Assembly (NCBI GenBank): GCA_018266965.1
Contig: JAFDZJ010000263.1
Location: 1 to 24,294 of the forward strand
Reading direction: 5' to 3'
DNA: 24,294 bases
Source: Bacteroidota bacterium
GTDB lineage: Bacteria > Bacteroidota > Bacteroidia > Flavobacteriales > Weeksellaceae
The notes below the pieces were generated by a model that was given only the letters and a program-made list of their open reading frames with translations, did no database searches and was not told where the DNA came from. The translations under genes were made by a program, and so were the position numbers. Below, piece after piece: positions 15,356 through 22,861 of this stretch (its first letter is position 1; every line of letters starts with the position of its first letter).

Positions 15356-16551
15356 ATAATTTCAGAAATGATAGTTTGGTAATATTGTATGGTGTTATCC
15401 GTCATTTTGGAAATATCAAAATTTTCTACTACTGTATTTCGAGCATTATTTTCGATAGTGGAAATTTGTTCTGTTGATGATTGAAAGATTTTTAAAGTTA
15501 TGGCATGAAAATCTTCTATATCTTTTGCTATAAATCCATTTTCCCCGTGCTTAACTATTTCCGAAAACGCTGGAATATCCGAACATATTACAATTTTGGA
15601 CAAAGATAATGATTCCAATAATGCTAAACTAAAATTCTCTCCTTTGGACGGAAAAAACACAACAGCAGCTTTTGAGAGGAGATTGACAATTTCACTAAAA
15701 GATTGGCTTCCATAAAAAAAGACATCTTTCAATACATCTTTTGGTAAAAAATCTATAAGTTTGGATTGATAATCATTCGTTTTTCCAACAAAATGAAGTG
15801 TGCAATTTGGTACATCTTTTTTTATTCGATTAAAAGCTTCCAAAGCGGTTTCCACACCTTTTTCTTTAGAAAGATTTCCAAAATAAAAAATAGAATTTTC
15901 GATTTTACTATTTTTCTCGTTGTTAGAAAAAATATGAGAGTCTATACCATTATATATTAATTGGGGATTACTAATATGGAAAATACCTTCATTGATTGTT
16001 TTGGAAATTTTAGAAATCACAATGTTGTTTTTCGATTTTTCTAATGCCAATTGTTCGCAATATTTTTTTCCGGGAGGCACATTTTTATAACCGAAAATTT
16101 TTTCCAACACAGTCCAAGAGCCATGAAATCGTACAGTATAAGGAATTTTGGTTTGCTCCAAAAAAAGAGAAATGCCGTCCCAGTCATGAGTTTCGATAAT
16201 ATCTAGTGCAATTTTTTCCCTAGACAAGTATTTCTGTAACTCATCAACAATATATTTTTTTTCCTGTACATAGAGTTGATTGTGCCATGGAATAGAATAA
16301 CTAAATTTTCCAAATAAAGAACGAAAAAATTCCTTTGATTTATTTTTTCTGAAAAAGTCTTTGACAAAATGAAATTTTATACCATTCTCTTGGAAATCAA
16401 CAGCTTTTTTTGCAGAACCAAATACCCAAACTTCATAACCTCTTTTGGACAAATTTTCTGCAAGATTTTTATAGAAAACACCTGTCCCACCAGAAGAAGA
16501 AATATTGGGGTGATGATACTCTTTCGTTAAAAACAATATTTTTTTCAACAT
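15352..16551 (-). CDS. Family 4 glycosyltransferase
   Basis: This 399-residue GT-B enzyme retains the anomeric configuration while transferring a sugar, typical of O-antigen or capsule synthesis. The acceptor domain opens with KKILFLTKEYHHPNISSSGG and TGVFYKNLAENLSKRGYEVW. The donor domain contains SIFYFGNLSKEKGVETALEA and the EX7E motif within GENFSLALLES, followed by KIVICSDIPAFSEIV and ENGFIAKD, all standard GT4 landmarks. It overlaps the GT61 gene by four bases and follows the CgeB-like gene by one base, which indicates one operon. Donor sugar is not predictable from sequence. Confidence 0.9.
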   Translation of the reverse strand: MLKKILFLTKEYHHPNISSSGGTGVFYKNLAENLSKRGYEVWVFGSAKKAVDFQENGIKFHFVKDFFRKNKSKEFFRSLFGKFSYSIPWHNQLYVQEKKYIVDELQKYLSREKIALDIIETHDWDGISLFLEQTKIPYTVRFHGSWTVLEKIFGYKNVPPGKKYCEQLALEKSKNNIVISKISKTINEGIFHISNPQLIYNGIDSHIFSNNEKNSKIENSIFYFGNLSKEKGVETALEAFNRIKKDVPNCTLHFVGKTNDYQSKLIDFLPKDVLKDVFFYGSQSFSEIVNLLSKAAVVFFPSKGENFSLALLESLSLSKIVICSDIPAFSEIVKHGENGFIAKDIEDFHAITLKIFQSSTEQISTIENNARNTVVENFDISKMTDNTIQYYQTIISEII

Positions 16552-16552
16552 A

Positions 16553-17530
16553 CTATTTCAATTCAAAAACCATGTCCACCCAAGAATCCAAAGTGTATTT
16601 AGTATAAATTTCATCAGGGATTTCTTGATAGGGCGATTGCAAAAAGTCCATTGTCAAATTAGAAAAATCATCATTTAGGACTAGTATATTATTAGGATTG
16701 TAGAAATCATAATCTTTGATGGCAACATTGTTCGTAATAATTTTTTTTTGCAAAGCCATTGCTTCGAAAACCCTAAAACTAAGACCTGTCTGTCCTACCC
16801 TCATCAAGTCGAGGATAGTACGAGTTCTTTTATAAAAATCAAAAATAATTCCGGAATCAATAGTCTTTCTACGAAACAAAACCGGTATTTTTTTTTGGTC
16901 TGCAATGAGAATATATTTCAATTTATGATGCCAAACTTTCTTACCCACAACAACTATTTGAAATTTTGCAGCAATCCGATTAAGTCTTTCGACCAAAGGA
17001 AAAATAATTTTATTTCTGTTTTTATCAAAAGAAGTTACATAAAACATATCAAAATCTAGAACTTCATTGTATTGTTTTGGTGAACCTAGATAGTTGTAAT
17101 TGCAAAGTTTTTGAAAACCATACTCTTGTACATCTTGGTCGTCAAAAGAAAATATCTTGTCGAAAAAGTGCAATTTGTTTTGTACCGGAAATCTAGTCAA
17201 ATTATCATATAAAAATGTAATGAGTTTGTTGGTCTTTTTTCGAACAAAATGTAAAGTTTCATTTGTAAAAACATCTGGATTAAGCACCAATATTTGGTCT
17301 TGATGTCCTATTTTCTCCAAAGTATCAATTACATATTTTTGTCTTTTCTCATGTTTCAGATTTCTTTGAAAGAACATTTTATTCAAAGCATTATTTGCTT
17401 TTTCTCTGAAATTATCATGTTTTATCTCTCCAATTTTTATATGATGAGATTGCACTCCTTTTTTGGTAAGTGCTTTTACTATATAATGGTCGTAATCCCA
17501 ATAATCAAAACTGATTACACAAATTTTCAT
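16553..17530 (-). CDS. CgeB/GT1-like glycosyltransferase-type protein
   Basis: The 325-residue protein has a Rossmann-like start (MKICVISFDYWDYDHYIVKA) and a C-terminal donor-type segment MRVGQTGLSFRVFEAMALQK followed by KIITNNVAIKDYDFY, which resembles the Glu-containing site of GT-B glycosyltransferases and CgeB-like proteins. The middle (LITFLYDN, KIFSFDDQDV) is a common feature of lipopolysaccharide-cluster proteins in Flavobacteriia. I can place it as glycosyltransferase-like but cannot give a substrate. The gene begins on the base directly after the stop of the GT2 gene and is followed one base later by the GT4 gene, so it is part of the same tightly packed operon. Confidence 0.7.
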   Translation of the reverse strand: MKICVISFDYWDYDHYIVKALTKKGVQSHHIKIGEIKHDNFREKANNALNKMFFQRNLKHEKRQKYVIDTLEKIGHQDQILVLNPDVFTNETLHFVRKKTNKLITFLYDNLTRFPVQNKLHFFDKIFSFDDQDVQEYGFQKLCNYNYLGSPKQYNEVLDFDMFYVTSFDKNRNKIIFPLVERLNRIAAKFQIVVVGKKVWHHKLKYILIADQKKIPVLFRRKTIDSGIIFDFYKRTRTILDLMRVGQTGLSFRVFEAMALQKKIITNNVAIKDYDFYNPNNILVLNDDFSNLTMDFLQSPYQEIPDEIYTKYTLDSWVDMVFELK

Positions 17531-18280
17531 TTATTTCATTTGTTTTTTTAATGATTCATAGGTCTGGAAAACGCTAAAAGACTGCAAATAAGATAATTGC
17601 AACCCTTGTTTACCATCTAAAAATCCTAACCTAAAAAAATAGGTTTTTACAAATTTAAAAATAGTTTTGGACCACTGTATGATTAAGCTGTATTTTTTTC
17701 CTTTTTCTGACAATTCTTCTCCTTTTAATGTTCCATAGTGTAACATTTTTTGTTTGTAAGATTGATAATCGGAAACAGAATAATGAGATAGTTTATGAAA
17801 TAATTCGCCAATTTCCCCATCTACTTTTAGTGTTTCATGGACTTTTTTCTCTGCAATATACCGGGCTTTTGACTTGCGAAACAATCGAAAATTTTTATCG
17901 GTTTGAGTGCCTGAAAACAATATGGGTTTTCCAGCGAAGAAAAATTTTCGATAAAAATAGTAAGCCGACTTTTTATTTGTCTCAGAAAGTACTTGTAGGA
18001 TTTCTTTCCTCAACAGAGGTGTAATTCTCTCATCACCATCTAAAAAAAGCACCCAATCATTTTTTGCATTATCCAATGCCAAATTTCTTTGTTTAGTAAA
18101 ATCTTCAAAAATATTTTGTATTACTTTTACTTTCGGATTTGTTTTGGCGATAGCCAATGTATTATCTGTACTATACGAATCCACCACAATTATTTCGTCG
18201 CAAAAATCAAAACAATCCAAGACTTCTTGTATGTTTTTTTCCTCGTTATAGGTAATGATTAATCCGCTAACTTTTTCCAA
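17531..18280 (-). CDS. Family 2 glycosyltransferase, WaaE/KdtX-like
   Basis: The protein has 249 residues. The GT-A core shows SGLIITYNEEKNIQEVLDCF (5-24), Asp34 in IIVVDSYSTDNT, then NDWVLFLDGDERI with Asp81 and Asp83 as the DxD. The following FYRKFFFAGKPI...RLFRKSKARY block and KVHETL are typical of the WaaE/KdtX branch that adds a sugar to LPS core. This points to LPS core or a related glycan, but the acceptor is inference. It follows rocD by 25 bases on the same strand, and the next gene begins directly at its stop. There are no membrane segments, so it is probably a peripheral inner-membrane enzyme. Confidence 0.87.
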   Translation of the reverse strand: MEKVSGLIITYNEEKNIQEVLDCFDFCDEIIVVDSYSTDNTLAIAKTNPKVKVIQNIFEDFTKQRNLALDNAKNDWVLFLDGDERITPLLRKEILQVLSETNKKSAYYFYRKFFFAGKPILFSGTQTDKNFRLFRKSKARYIAEKKVHETLKVDGEIGELFHKLSHYSVSDYQSYKQKMLHYGTLKGEELSEKGKKYSLIIQWSKTIFKFVKTYFFRLGFLDGKQGLQLSYLQSFSVFQTYESLKKQMK

Positions 18281-18305
18281 AATAATAGGTAGTTATGTTT
18301 TTGGA

Positions 18306-19550
18306 TTAATATTCCAAAATTGTTTTTTTGATGATGGCAACACAATCCATCAATTGCTCTTCTGTCATTACCAATGGTGGTGCAAATCGTATGATATTTC
18401 CGTGGGTTGGTTTTGCCAAAAGTCCATTATCTCTCAATTTCAGGCAAATATTCCAAGCGGTAGAACTTTCTGGACTATCATTGATGATTATTGCGTTTAG
18501 CAATCCTTTTCCTCTAACTTTTGCAATTAGTTGAGTTTCTGCCATAAGTTTTTCTATCTCTTTTCTGAAAATTATCCCTAATCTTTCTGCGTTATCAGCA
18601 AGATTTTCATCTATCACCACATCCAAAGCTGCCATAGAAACAGCACAAGCCAAAGGATTTCCACCGAAGGTAGAACCATGTTGCCCAGGCTTAATAACAT
18701 TCATAATCTCGTTATTCGCTAATACTGCCGATACAGGATACATTCCTCCGGAAAGTGCTTTTCCTAAAACAAGAATATCGGGTTGTACTTCTTCATGCTG
18801 ACAGGCAATCATTTTTCCTGTTCTGGCAATACCTGTTTGTACCTCGTCTGCAATAAAAAGTATATTGTATTTTTTGCAAAGCTCCGAAACTCCTTTCAGA
18901 TAGCCATTGTCCGGAACATATACACCAGCTTCTCCTTGGATAGGTTCTACTAAAAAAGCTGCAATGTTTTCAGCATCAGATTTCAATAGCTCTTCCAAAG
19001 CCAATAAATCGTTATAAGGAATTTTTAAAAATCCTGGTGTAAAAGGACCATAATTTTTATTAGCATCGGAATCATTAGAAAAAGAAACAATGGTTGTTGT
19101 CCTGCCATGAAAATTATTTTCACAAACAACTATTTTTGCGGTATTTTCGGGGATTCCTTTTATTTCATAGCTCCACTTTCTAGCAAGTTTCACGGCGGTT
19201 TCCACAGCTTCGGCTCCGGAATTCATTGGTAATACTTTGTCGAAACCTAGCAAATTTGTTATTTTCTTTTCAAATTCTCCTAATTTATTATTATAAAATG
19301 CCCTAGAAGTTAGGGACAATTGTTGAGCTTGTGCTATCATCGCACTCACAATTTTTGGATGAGAGTGTCCTTGGTTGACTGCAGAATATGCAGAGAGAAA
19401 ATCATAATATTTTTTCCCTTCCACATCCCAAACATATACACCATCACCTTTTTCCAATACCACTGGCAAAGGATGGTAATTGTGAGCTCCATAGTGGTTC
19501 TCCAAATCTATATAATATAATGAGTCTTTTTTGGCTATTTTTTCTGACAT
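18306..19550 (-). CDS. rocD: Ornithine aminotransferase (ornithine-oxo-acid transaminase)
   Basis: This PLP enzyme moves the delta-amino group of ornithine to 2-oxoglutarate, giving glutamate semialdehyde, in arginine/ornithine breakdown to glutamate or proline. The 414 residues match class III aminotransferases. NHYGAHNYHPLPVVLEKGDG (18-37) is the ornithine-aminotransferase-type N-terminus. MNSGAEAVETAVKLARKW (109-126) is the phosphate-binding region, Asp235 in IADEVQTGIARTGK contacts PLP, and Lys264 in LGKALSGGMYP is the Schiff-base lysine. It is the first gene of a run leading into four glycosyltransferase-type genes, with only 25 bases to the next. That pairing is not metabolically obvious and may be read-through. 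A -7 box candidate lies 22 bases upstream. Confidence 0.95.
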   Translation of the reverse strand: MSEKIAKKDSLYYIDLENHYGAHNYHPLPVVLEKGDGVYVWDVEGKKYYDFLSAYSAVNQGHSHPKIVSAMIAQAQQLSLTSRAFYNNKLGEFEKKITNLLGFDKVLPMNSGAEAVETAVKLARKWSYEIKGIPENTAKIVVCENNFHGRTTTIVSFSNDSDANKNYGPFTPGFLKIPYNDLLALEELLKSDAENIAAFLVEPIQGEAGVYVPDNGYLKGVSELCKKYNILFIADEVQTGIARTGKMIACQHEEVQPDILVLGKALSGGMYPVSAVLANNEIMNVIKPGQHGSTFGGNPLACAVSMAALDVVIDENLADNAERLGIIFRKEIEKLMAETQLIAKVRGKGLLNAIIINDSPESSTAWNICLKLRDNGLLAKPTHGNIIRFAPPLVMTEEQLMDCVAIIKKTILEY

Positions 19551-19571
19551 TTTTTTTGAATAATTATTTTA

Positions 19572-19579
19572 CAAAAATA
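19572..19579 (-). promoter_or_regulatory. Possible -7 box for rocD and the glycosyltransferase run
   Basis: The minus strand reads TATTTTTG, a fit to TAnnTTTG, 22 bases upstream of the rocD ATG. That distance is close to those for accB (23) and nuoA (24). No TTG is present at 17-21 bases upstream, so only the -7 element is supported. Confidence 0.4.
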
Positions 19580-19682
19580 CTACTTTTTTAGGACTAATAT
19601 ATAGTAAGATTTTCAATTATAAAAAGTAAAAAACATTCTAAATATTGTATGGAGAAATCATAATATTTATGTTTATTTTTTT

Positions 19683-19692
19683 CCAAAATTTG
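19683..19692. repeat. Left 10-bp direct repeat (putative target duplication)
   Basis: CCAAAATTTG occurs here and again exactly at 19925-19934, bounding the inverted-repeat element between them. A perfect 10-bp direct repeat flush with both inverted repeats is what a transposition target duplication would look like. Confidence 0.6.
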
Positions 19693-19924
19693 GTATAATA
19701 GACATTTTTTAGGCTGTTTCTTTTGAGTCTTTGACATTTTTAGAGAGTCTTATGCCTTTAAAAACCCATTTATTTTTCTGATTTTGAAGATTTTAAACTG
19801 TTTTTTTTAATAAAATAGGACTGTCATACATAAGCACTTTTTTTATTCATAACCTTTGATTGTCTGCAAAGCTAATCATAATAGGGTTTACAAAAGATTT
19901 CAGCCTAAAAAATGTCTATTAAGC
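19693..19924. mobile_element. 232-bp MITE-like element with 24-bp terminal inverted repeats
   Basis: The left end (19693-19716) and the reverse complement of the right end (19901-19924) agree at 22 of 24 positions. The inner 20 bases, AATAGACATTTTTTAGGCTG, are identical. Perfect 10-bp direct repeats CCAAAATTTG sit flush outside both ends. The 184-base interior is A/T-rich with stop codons in all frames and no recognisable transposase fragment. This is the structure of a non-autonomous miniature element moved by a transposase encoded elsewhere. I cannot name the IS family. It lies neutrally between the accC terminator and the rocD promoter region. A decayed IS remnant is the alternative. Confidence 0.65.
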
Positions 19925-19934
19925 CCAAAATTTG
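19925..19934. repeat. Right 10-bp direct repeat (putative target duplication)
   Basis: This is the second copy of CCAAAATTTG, identical to 19683-19692 and in the same orientation, immediately outside the right inverted repeat of the MITE-like element. Confidence 0.6.
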
Positions 19935-19952
19935 ATTTCAGAGCAACATACA

Positions 19953-19983
19953 CAAAAAAAGCTGTTCCTATTAGAAACAGCTT
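19953..19983 (-). terminator. Intrinsic terminator after accC
   Basis: AAGCTGTT (19959-19966) pairs with AACAGCTT (19976-19983) around a nine-base loop. On the minus strand the hairpin is followed by a run of T (19960 down to 19954). It stands 22 bases beyond the accC stop, so it should end the accB-accC transcript and insulate the MITE-like element and rocD. Confidence 0.75.
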
Positions 19984-20005
19984 ATGCTAAATGAATTTTA
20001 ATCTC

Positions 20006-21358
20006 TTAATTTTCAAATTTTTTATCCATTTTGAAATCTTCCATGAATTTTGTGGTATAATTTCCAGCCAAATAATCTGGGTTTTCCATCAATTGCCTAT
20101 GGAAAGGGATAGTTGTTTTTATTCCTTCAATATAAAATTCTTCCAAAGCCCTTCTCATTTTCAAAATAGCCTCTTCACGAGTTTGTGCTGTAGTAATAAG
20201 TTTTGCAATCATAGAATCGTAATTGGACGGGATTGTATATCCGGCATACACATGGGTATCGACTCTTATTCCGTGTCCACCAGGAATATTCAGGTTGGTG
20301 ATTTTCCCGGGACTTGGTCGGAAATCCGCATACGGATCTTCGGCGTTAATCCTACACTCAATCGAATGTAATTTAGGATAATAATTTTTTCCAGAAATTG
20401 GTTTTCCGGAGGCCAATAGAATTTGCTCTCTAATCAAATCATAATCCACTACTTGTTCTGTAATTGGGTGTTCTACCTGTATTCTGGTATTCATTTCCAT
20501 GAAATAGAAATTTCTATGTTTGTCCACCAAAAATTCTATGGTACCAACACCTTCATAACCGATAAATTCAGCTGCTTTTACTGCCGCTTTCCCCATTTTT
20601 TCTCTTAATTCCTCTGTCATAAAAGGCGAAGGAGTTTCTTCGGTTAGTTTTTGGTTTCTTCTCTGTACAGAGCAATCTCTTTCGGACAAATGACAAGCCT
20701 TACCAAATTGGTCGCCAGCAACTTGAATTTCGATATGTCTAGGTTCTTCAATTAGTTTTTCCATATACATACCGCCATTTCCAAAAGCCGCAACAGCTTC
20801 TTGTATTGCGGATTCCCAATGATCTTTCAAATCTTCGGCTTTCCAAACGGCACGCATACCTTTTCCACCACCACCAGCGGTAGCTTTTATCATAACAGGG
20901 TAGCCTATTTCATCAGCGGTTTTCAGAGCGTCTTCATAGGAATCTAGTAATCCATCGGAACCAGGTACACAAGGTACTCCTGCTTCTTTCATTGTGGCTT
21001 TTGCATTGGCTTTATCTCCCATTCTATCGATTTGTTCTGGAGAAGCACCAATAAATTTAATTCCGTTTTTTTGGCAAATTCTTGAGAAATTAGAATTTTC
21101 TGAAAGAAAGCCATACCCCGGATGAATAGCATCTGCATTGGTAATTTCTGCAGCAGAAATGATATTTGGAATTTTCAGATAAGAGTCTTTACTCATTGCG
21201 GGTCCTATACATACGGCTTCGTCTGCAAATCTCACATGCAAGGAATCCTTGTCGGCAGTAGAATATACCGCAACGGTTTTTATCCCCATTTCTTTACAAG
21301 TACGAAGGATACGCATGGCAATTTCACCACGGTTGGCTATTAATATTTTTTTGAACAT
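20006..21358 (-). CDS. accC: Acetyl-CoA carboxylase, biotin carboxylase subunit
   Basis: This ATP-grasp enzyme carboxylates the biotin on AccB, the first half-reaction of malonyl-CoA formation for fatty-acid synthesis. The 450 residues match the family. MFKKILIANRGEIAMRILRT starts the N-terminal domain. KATAGGGGKGMRAV (158-171) is the glycine-rich ATP loop. FMEMNTRIQVEHPITEQVVD has Glu288, Asn290, Arg292 and Glu296 at the same numbers as in E. coli AccC. The gene follows accB after a 91-base spacer with a heptamer array that ends four bases before the ATG. A terminator lies just downstream. A pyruvate or propionyl carboxylase subunit is less likely because of the length and the adjacent short AccB. 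Confidence 0.97.
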   Translation of the reverse strand: MFKKILIANRGEIAMRILRTCKEMGIKTVAVYSTADKDSLHVRFADEAVCIGPAMSKDSYLKIPNIISAAEITNADAIHPGYGFLSENSNFSRICQKNGIKFIGASPEQIDRMGDKANAKATMKEAGVPCVPGSDGLLDSYEDALKTADEIGYPVMIKATAGGGGKGMRAVWKAEDLKDHWESAIQEAVAAFGNGGMYMEKLIEEPRHIEIQVAGDQFGKACHLSERDCSVQRRNQKLTEETPSPFMTEELREKMGKAAVKAAEFIGYEGVGTIEFLVDKHRNFYFMEMNTRIQVEHPITEQVVDYDLIREQILLASGKPISGKNYYPKLHSIECRINAEDPYADFRPSPGKITNLNIPGGHGIRVDTHVYAGYTIPSNYDSMIAKLITTAQTREEAILKMRRALEEFYIEGIKTTIPFHRQLMENPDYLAGNYTTKFMEDFKMDKKFEN

Positions 21359-21449
21359 CTTCTTTTAAATTTTAAATTTTGAATTTTGAATTTTAAATTG
21401 TTTTAAATGAACACATCATCTAAAATTATAATTTATAATTTAAAATCAT
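21359..21449. repeat. Spacer with five tandem 7-bp A/T units upstream of accC
   Basis: From 21363 to 21397 the plus strand reads TTTTAAA, TTTTAAA, TTTTGAA, TTTTGAA, TTTTAAA, followed by an interrupted sixth unit. The same five-copy array, with small changes, lies upstream of nuoE at 6618-6652. Toward the accB stop there is a second 7-base rhythm (ATAATTT repeated). The array reaches to within four bases of the accC ATG, so it forms the immediate 5' leader of accC in the accB-accC message. Confidence 0.6.
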
Positions 21450-21932
21450 TTAAGATGGATCTACCAAAAATAAAGGTTGGTCGTATTCCACAGGAGTAGA
21501 GTCATCAACTAATATCTTAACAATTTTACCAGAAACTTCGGATTCTATTTGGTTGAATAATTTCATAGCTTCGATTACACAAACAACTTTTCCTGAAGAA
21601 ACTTCGTCGCCAACATTCACAAAAGCATCTTTGTCTGGAGAAGGTTTTCTGTAAAAAGTACCAATCATTGGAGATTTTATAGTTACAAATTTACTATCAT
21701 CAGCGGTTGCTTCGGAAGGTGTAGAAGGTGTTGCAGCTACTTGCGACACGGCAGGTTGTGGAGCAATAGATTGAGGAGCAGAAGGATACATAGGTTGCTG
21801 AACAAAGCTAACTTCATTTCCTCCAAGTGGAGTTTTGATGGTAATTTCAAAGTCTTTGGTTTTGTATTTTACTTCAGAAACTTCTGCTTTGGATACAAAT
21901 TTAATAAGGTTTTGGATGTCTTTAATGTCCAT
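21450..21932 (-). CDS. accB: Acetyl-CoA carboxylase biotin carboxyl carrier protein
   Basis: This protein carries biotin between AccC and the carboxyltransferase. The 160 residues begin MDIKDIQNLIKFVSKAEVSE, the family's N-terminus. A Pro/Ala/Ser/Gln-rich flexible linker covers about 45-75. The biotinyl domain has VIEAMKLFNQIESEVSGK with Lys124 as the biotinylation site. A longer frame opens at 21986, but its extra residues (hydrophobic, WYLWHQ) are unlike AccB and would lie across the promoter at 21955, so the ATG at 21932 is chosen. accC follows. A terminator just upstream (21995-22032) and a promoter between it and the gene make accB-accC a separate unit from rpmF. Confidence 0.96.
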   Translation of the reverse strand: MDIKDIQNLIKFVSKAEVSEVKYKTKDFEITIKTPLGGNEVSFVQQPMYPSAPQSIAPQPAVSQVAATPSTPSEATADDSKFVTIKSPMIGTFYRKPSPDKDAFVNVGDEVSSGKVVCVIEAMKLFNQIESEVSGKIVKILVDDSTPVEYDQPLFLVDPS

Positions 21933-21954
21933 ATTTTTCGTTTTTAATTGATGC

Positions 21955-21986
21955 CAAAGATACCAAAAATTCGTAAAAAACAACAA
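21955..21986 (-). promoter_or_regulatory. Promoter of accB-accC
   Basis: The minus strand has TTGTTG (21986-21981), an 18-base spacer, then TATCTTTG (21962-21955), a fit to the Bacteroidota -33 TTG / -7 TAnnTTTG consensus. The -7 box ends 23 bases before the accB ATG, leaving a leader of about 18 bases. It lies directly downstream of the hairpin terminator after rpmF. Confidence 0.65.
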
Positions 21987-21994
21987 TAAAACAC

Positions 21995-22032
21995 AAAAAA
22001 ACCACCAAAATTGAAAATTTTGAGTGGTTTTT
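21995..22032 (-). terminator. Intrinsic terminator after rpmF
   Basis: The outer arms AAAAACCAC and GTGGTTTTT pair, and inside them CAAAATT pairs with AATTTTG around a short loop, with one bulged base. On the minus strand the hairpin is followed by a T run. It begins about 25 bases past the rpmF stop. The symmetrical A and T runs would let it work in both directions. Confidence 0.75.
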
Positions 22033-22057
22033 GATATTATTTAGGATTTATTACTAC

Positions 22058-22258
22058 TTATTCTTCTGTAGCAGCAACTTCTTTTTCCAATACTACTTTA
22101 CCTTTGTAGTAAAGTTTTCCTTCGTGCCAATGTGCTCTATGGAACAAGTGTAATTCTCCGGTTGTAGCGTCTTTTGCTAATTGTGGTGCCACTGCTTTGT
22201 AGTGGGTTCTTCTTTTGTCTCTTCTTGTAGATGACTGTCTTCTCTTTGGATGTGCCAT
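22058..22258 (-). CDS. rpmF: 50S ribosomal protein L32 (bL32)
   Basis: This small protein of the large ribosomal subunit has 66 residues, starting MAHPKRRQSSTRRDKRRTHY, the typical bL32 N-terminus. It is highly basic and then has HLFHRAHWHEGKLYYKGKVV. There are no cysteines, so it is the zinc-independent form. A longer frame reaches an ATG at 22297, but the extra 13 residues match nothing in bL32 and fall in the leader hairpin, so the ATG at 22258 is used. It lies 60 bases after the DUF177 gene, the standard bacterial partnership, and is followed by a terminator. Confidence 0.96.
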   Translation of the reverse strand: MAHPKRRQSSTRRDKRRTHYKAVAPQLAKDATTGELHLFHRAHWHEGKLYYKGKVVLEKEVAATEE

Positions 22259-22274
22259 TTCTAATAATTTTAAT

Positions 22275-22304
22275 TGATGAGCGATGAGATTCATCATCTC
22301 ATCA
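22275..22304 (-). promoter_or_regulatory. Two-part hairpin in the rpmF leader
   Basis: TGATGAG (22275-22281) pairs with CTCATCA (22298-22304), and inside it GATGA (22283-22287) pairs with TCATC (22291-22295) around a three-base loop. The structure sits between the DUF177 stop and the L32 ATG, 16 bases before the ATG. No T run follows, so it is not an ordinary terminator. It could influence L32 translation or mRNA processing; this is inference. Confidence 0.4.
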
Positions 22305-22318
22305 TATTTTTAAACTAT

Positions 22319-22849
22319 TTAATTTTTATTTTTAAATTGTCTTAATGCTTCCCAACGGGGATCTATTTCTTCTTTTTGTTCTTCTTTTTCTTCTATTTCC
22401 TGAGGGCTGAATTTTTCTAAAATCTCCAAATCTTTTTGGGACAAATTGGGAGAAAGTTTTTTCATTGGAATTGATAAAGTTACCAATTCATAAATAATCT
22501 GTGCCACATTGAAAGCGTGTTCGTGCTGTGGAATAGTGATTACTTCTTCGTTGCTATCGTCATATTCTTCTCCGAATTTTACCAAAAACTTGGTGTCATT
22601 TTCTATTGGATTTCGGAAAGTTTCATTAGAAATATCACAAACCAAATCTACAGTACCGAAAATTTTTATCCAAAATTCTAAAAAAGTACTGTGTTTGTCC
22701 AAAAGAATATCTGCCTTAATAATTGGGTTAGAAAATTCTTGTTCAGTGTCAAAAAGTTCAAAGAACGATGTTCCTATTTCGAATTGAAAATTGTGCTTAC
22801 CTTCTTTCAGTCCGGAAAAGCCCACCTCATAGTTTCTTAATTTGTCCAT
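22319..22849 (-). CDS. DUF177 / YceD-family protein
   Basis: The 176-residue acidic protein is encoded directly upstream of rpmF. DUF177 (YceD) is defined by this conserved pairing and, in other bacteria and plastids, is linked to 23S rRNA accumulation. Visible family features are the N-terminal YEVGFSGLKEGKHNFQFEIG, a central beta-rich region with DLVCDISNETFRNPIE, an acidic EEYDDSNEEVITIP, and the C-terminal IDPRWEALRQFKNK, the usual DPRWxxLxxL end. An upstream ATG at 22864 would add MHTHF but overlaps the -7 box at 22862-22869, so the ATG at 22849 is preferred. It has its own promoter and is co-transcribed with rpmF. Confidence 0.85.
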   Translation of the reverse strand: MDKLRNYEVGFSGLKEGKHNFQFEIGTSFFELFDTEQEFSNPIIKADILLDKHSTFLEFWIKIFGTVDLVCDISNETFRNPIENDTKFLVKFGEEYDDSNEEVITIPQHEHAFNVAQIIYELVTLSIPMKKLSPNLSQKDLEILEKFSPQEIEEKEEQKEEIDPRWEALRQFKNKN

Positions 22850-22861
22850 AAAATGAGTGTG

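Noticed and set aside
21933..21986. Upstream extension of accB to an ATG at 21986
   Set aside because: The extra residues are unlike AccB and cover a well-formed promoter.
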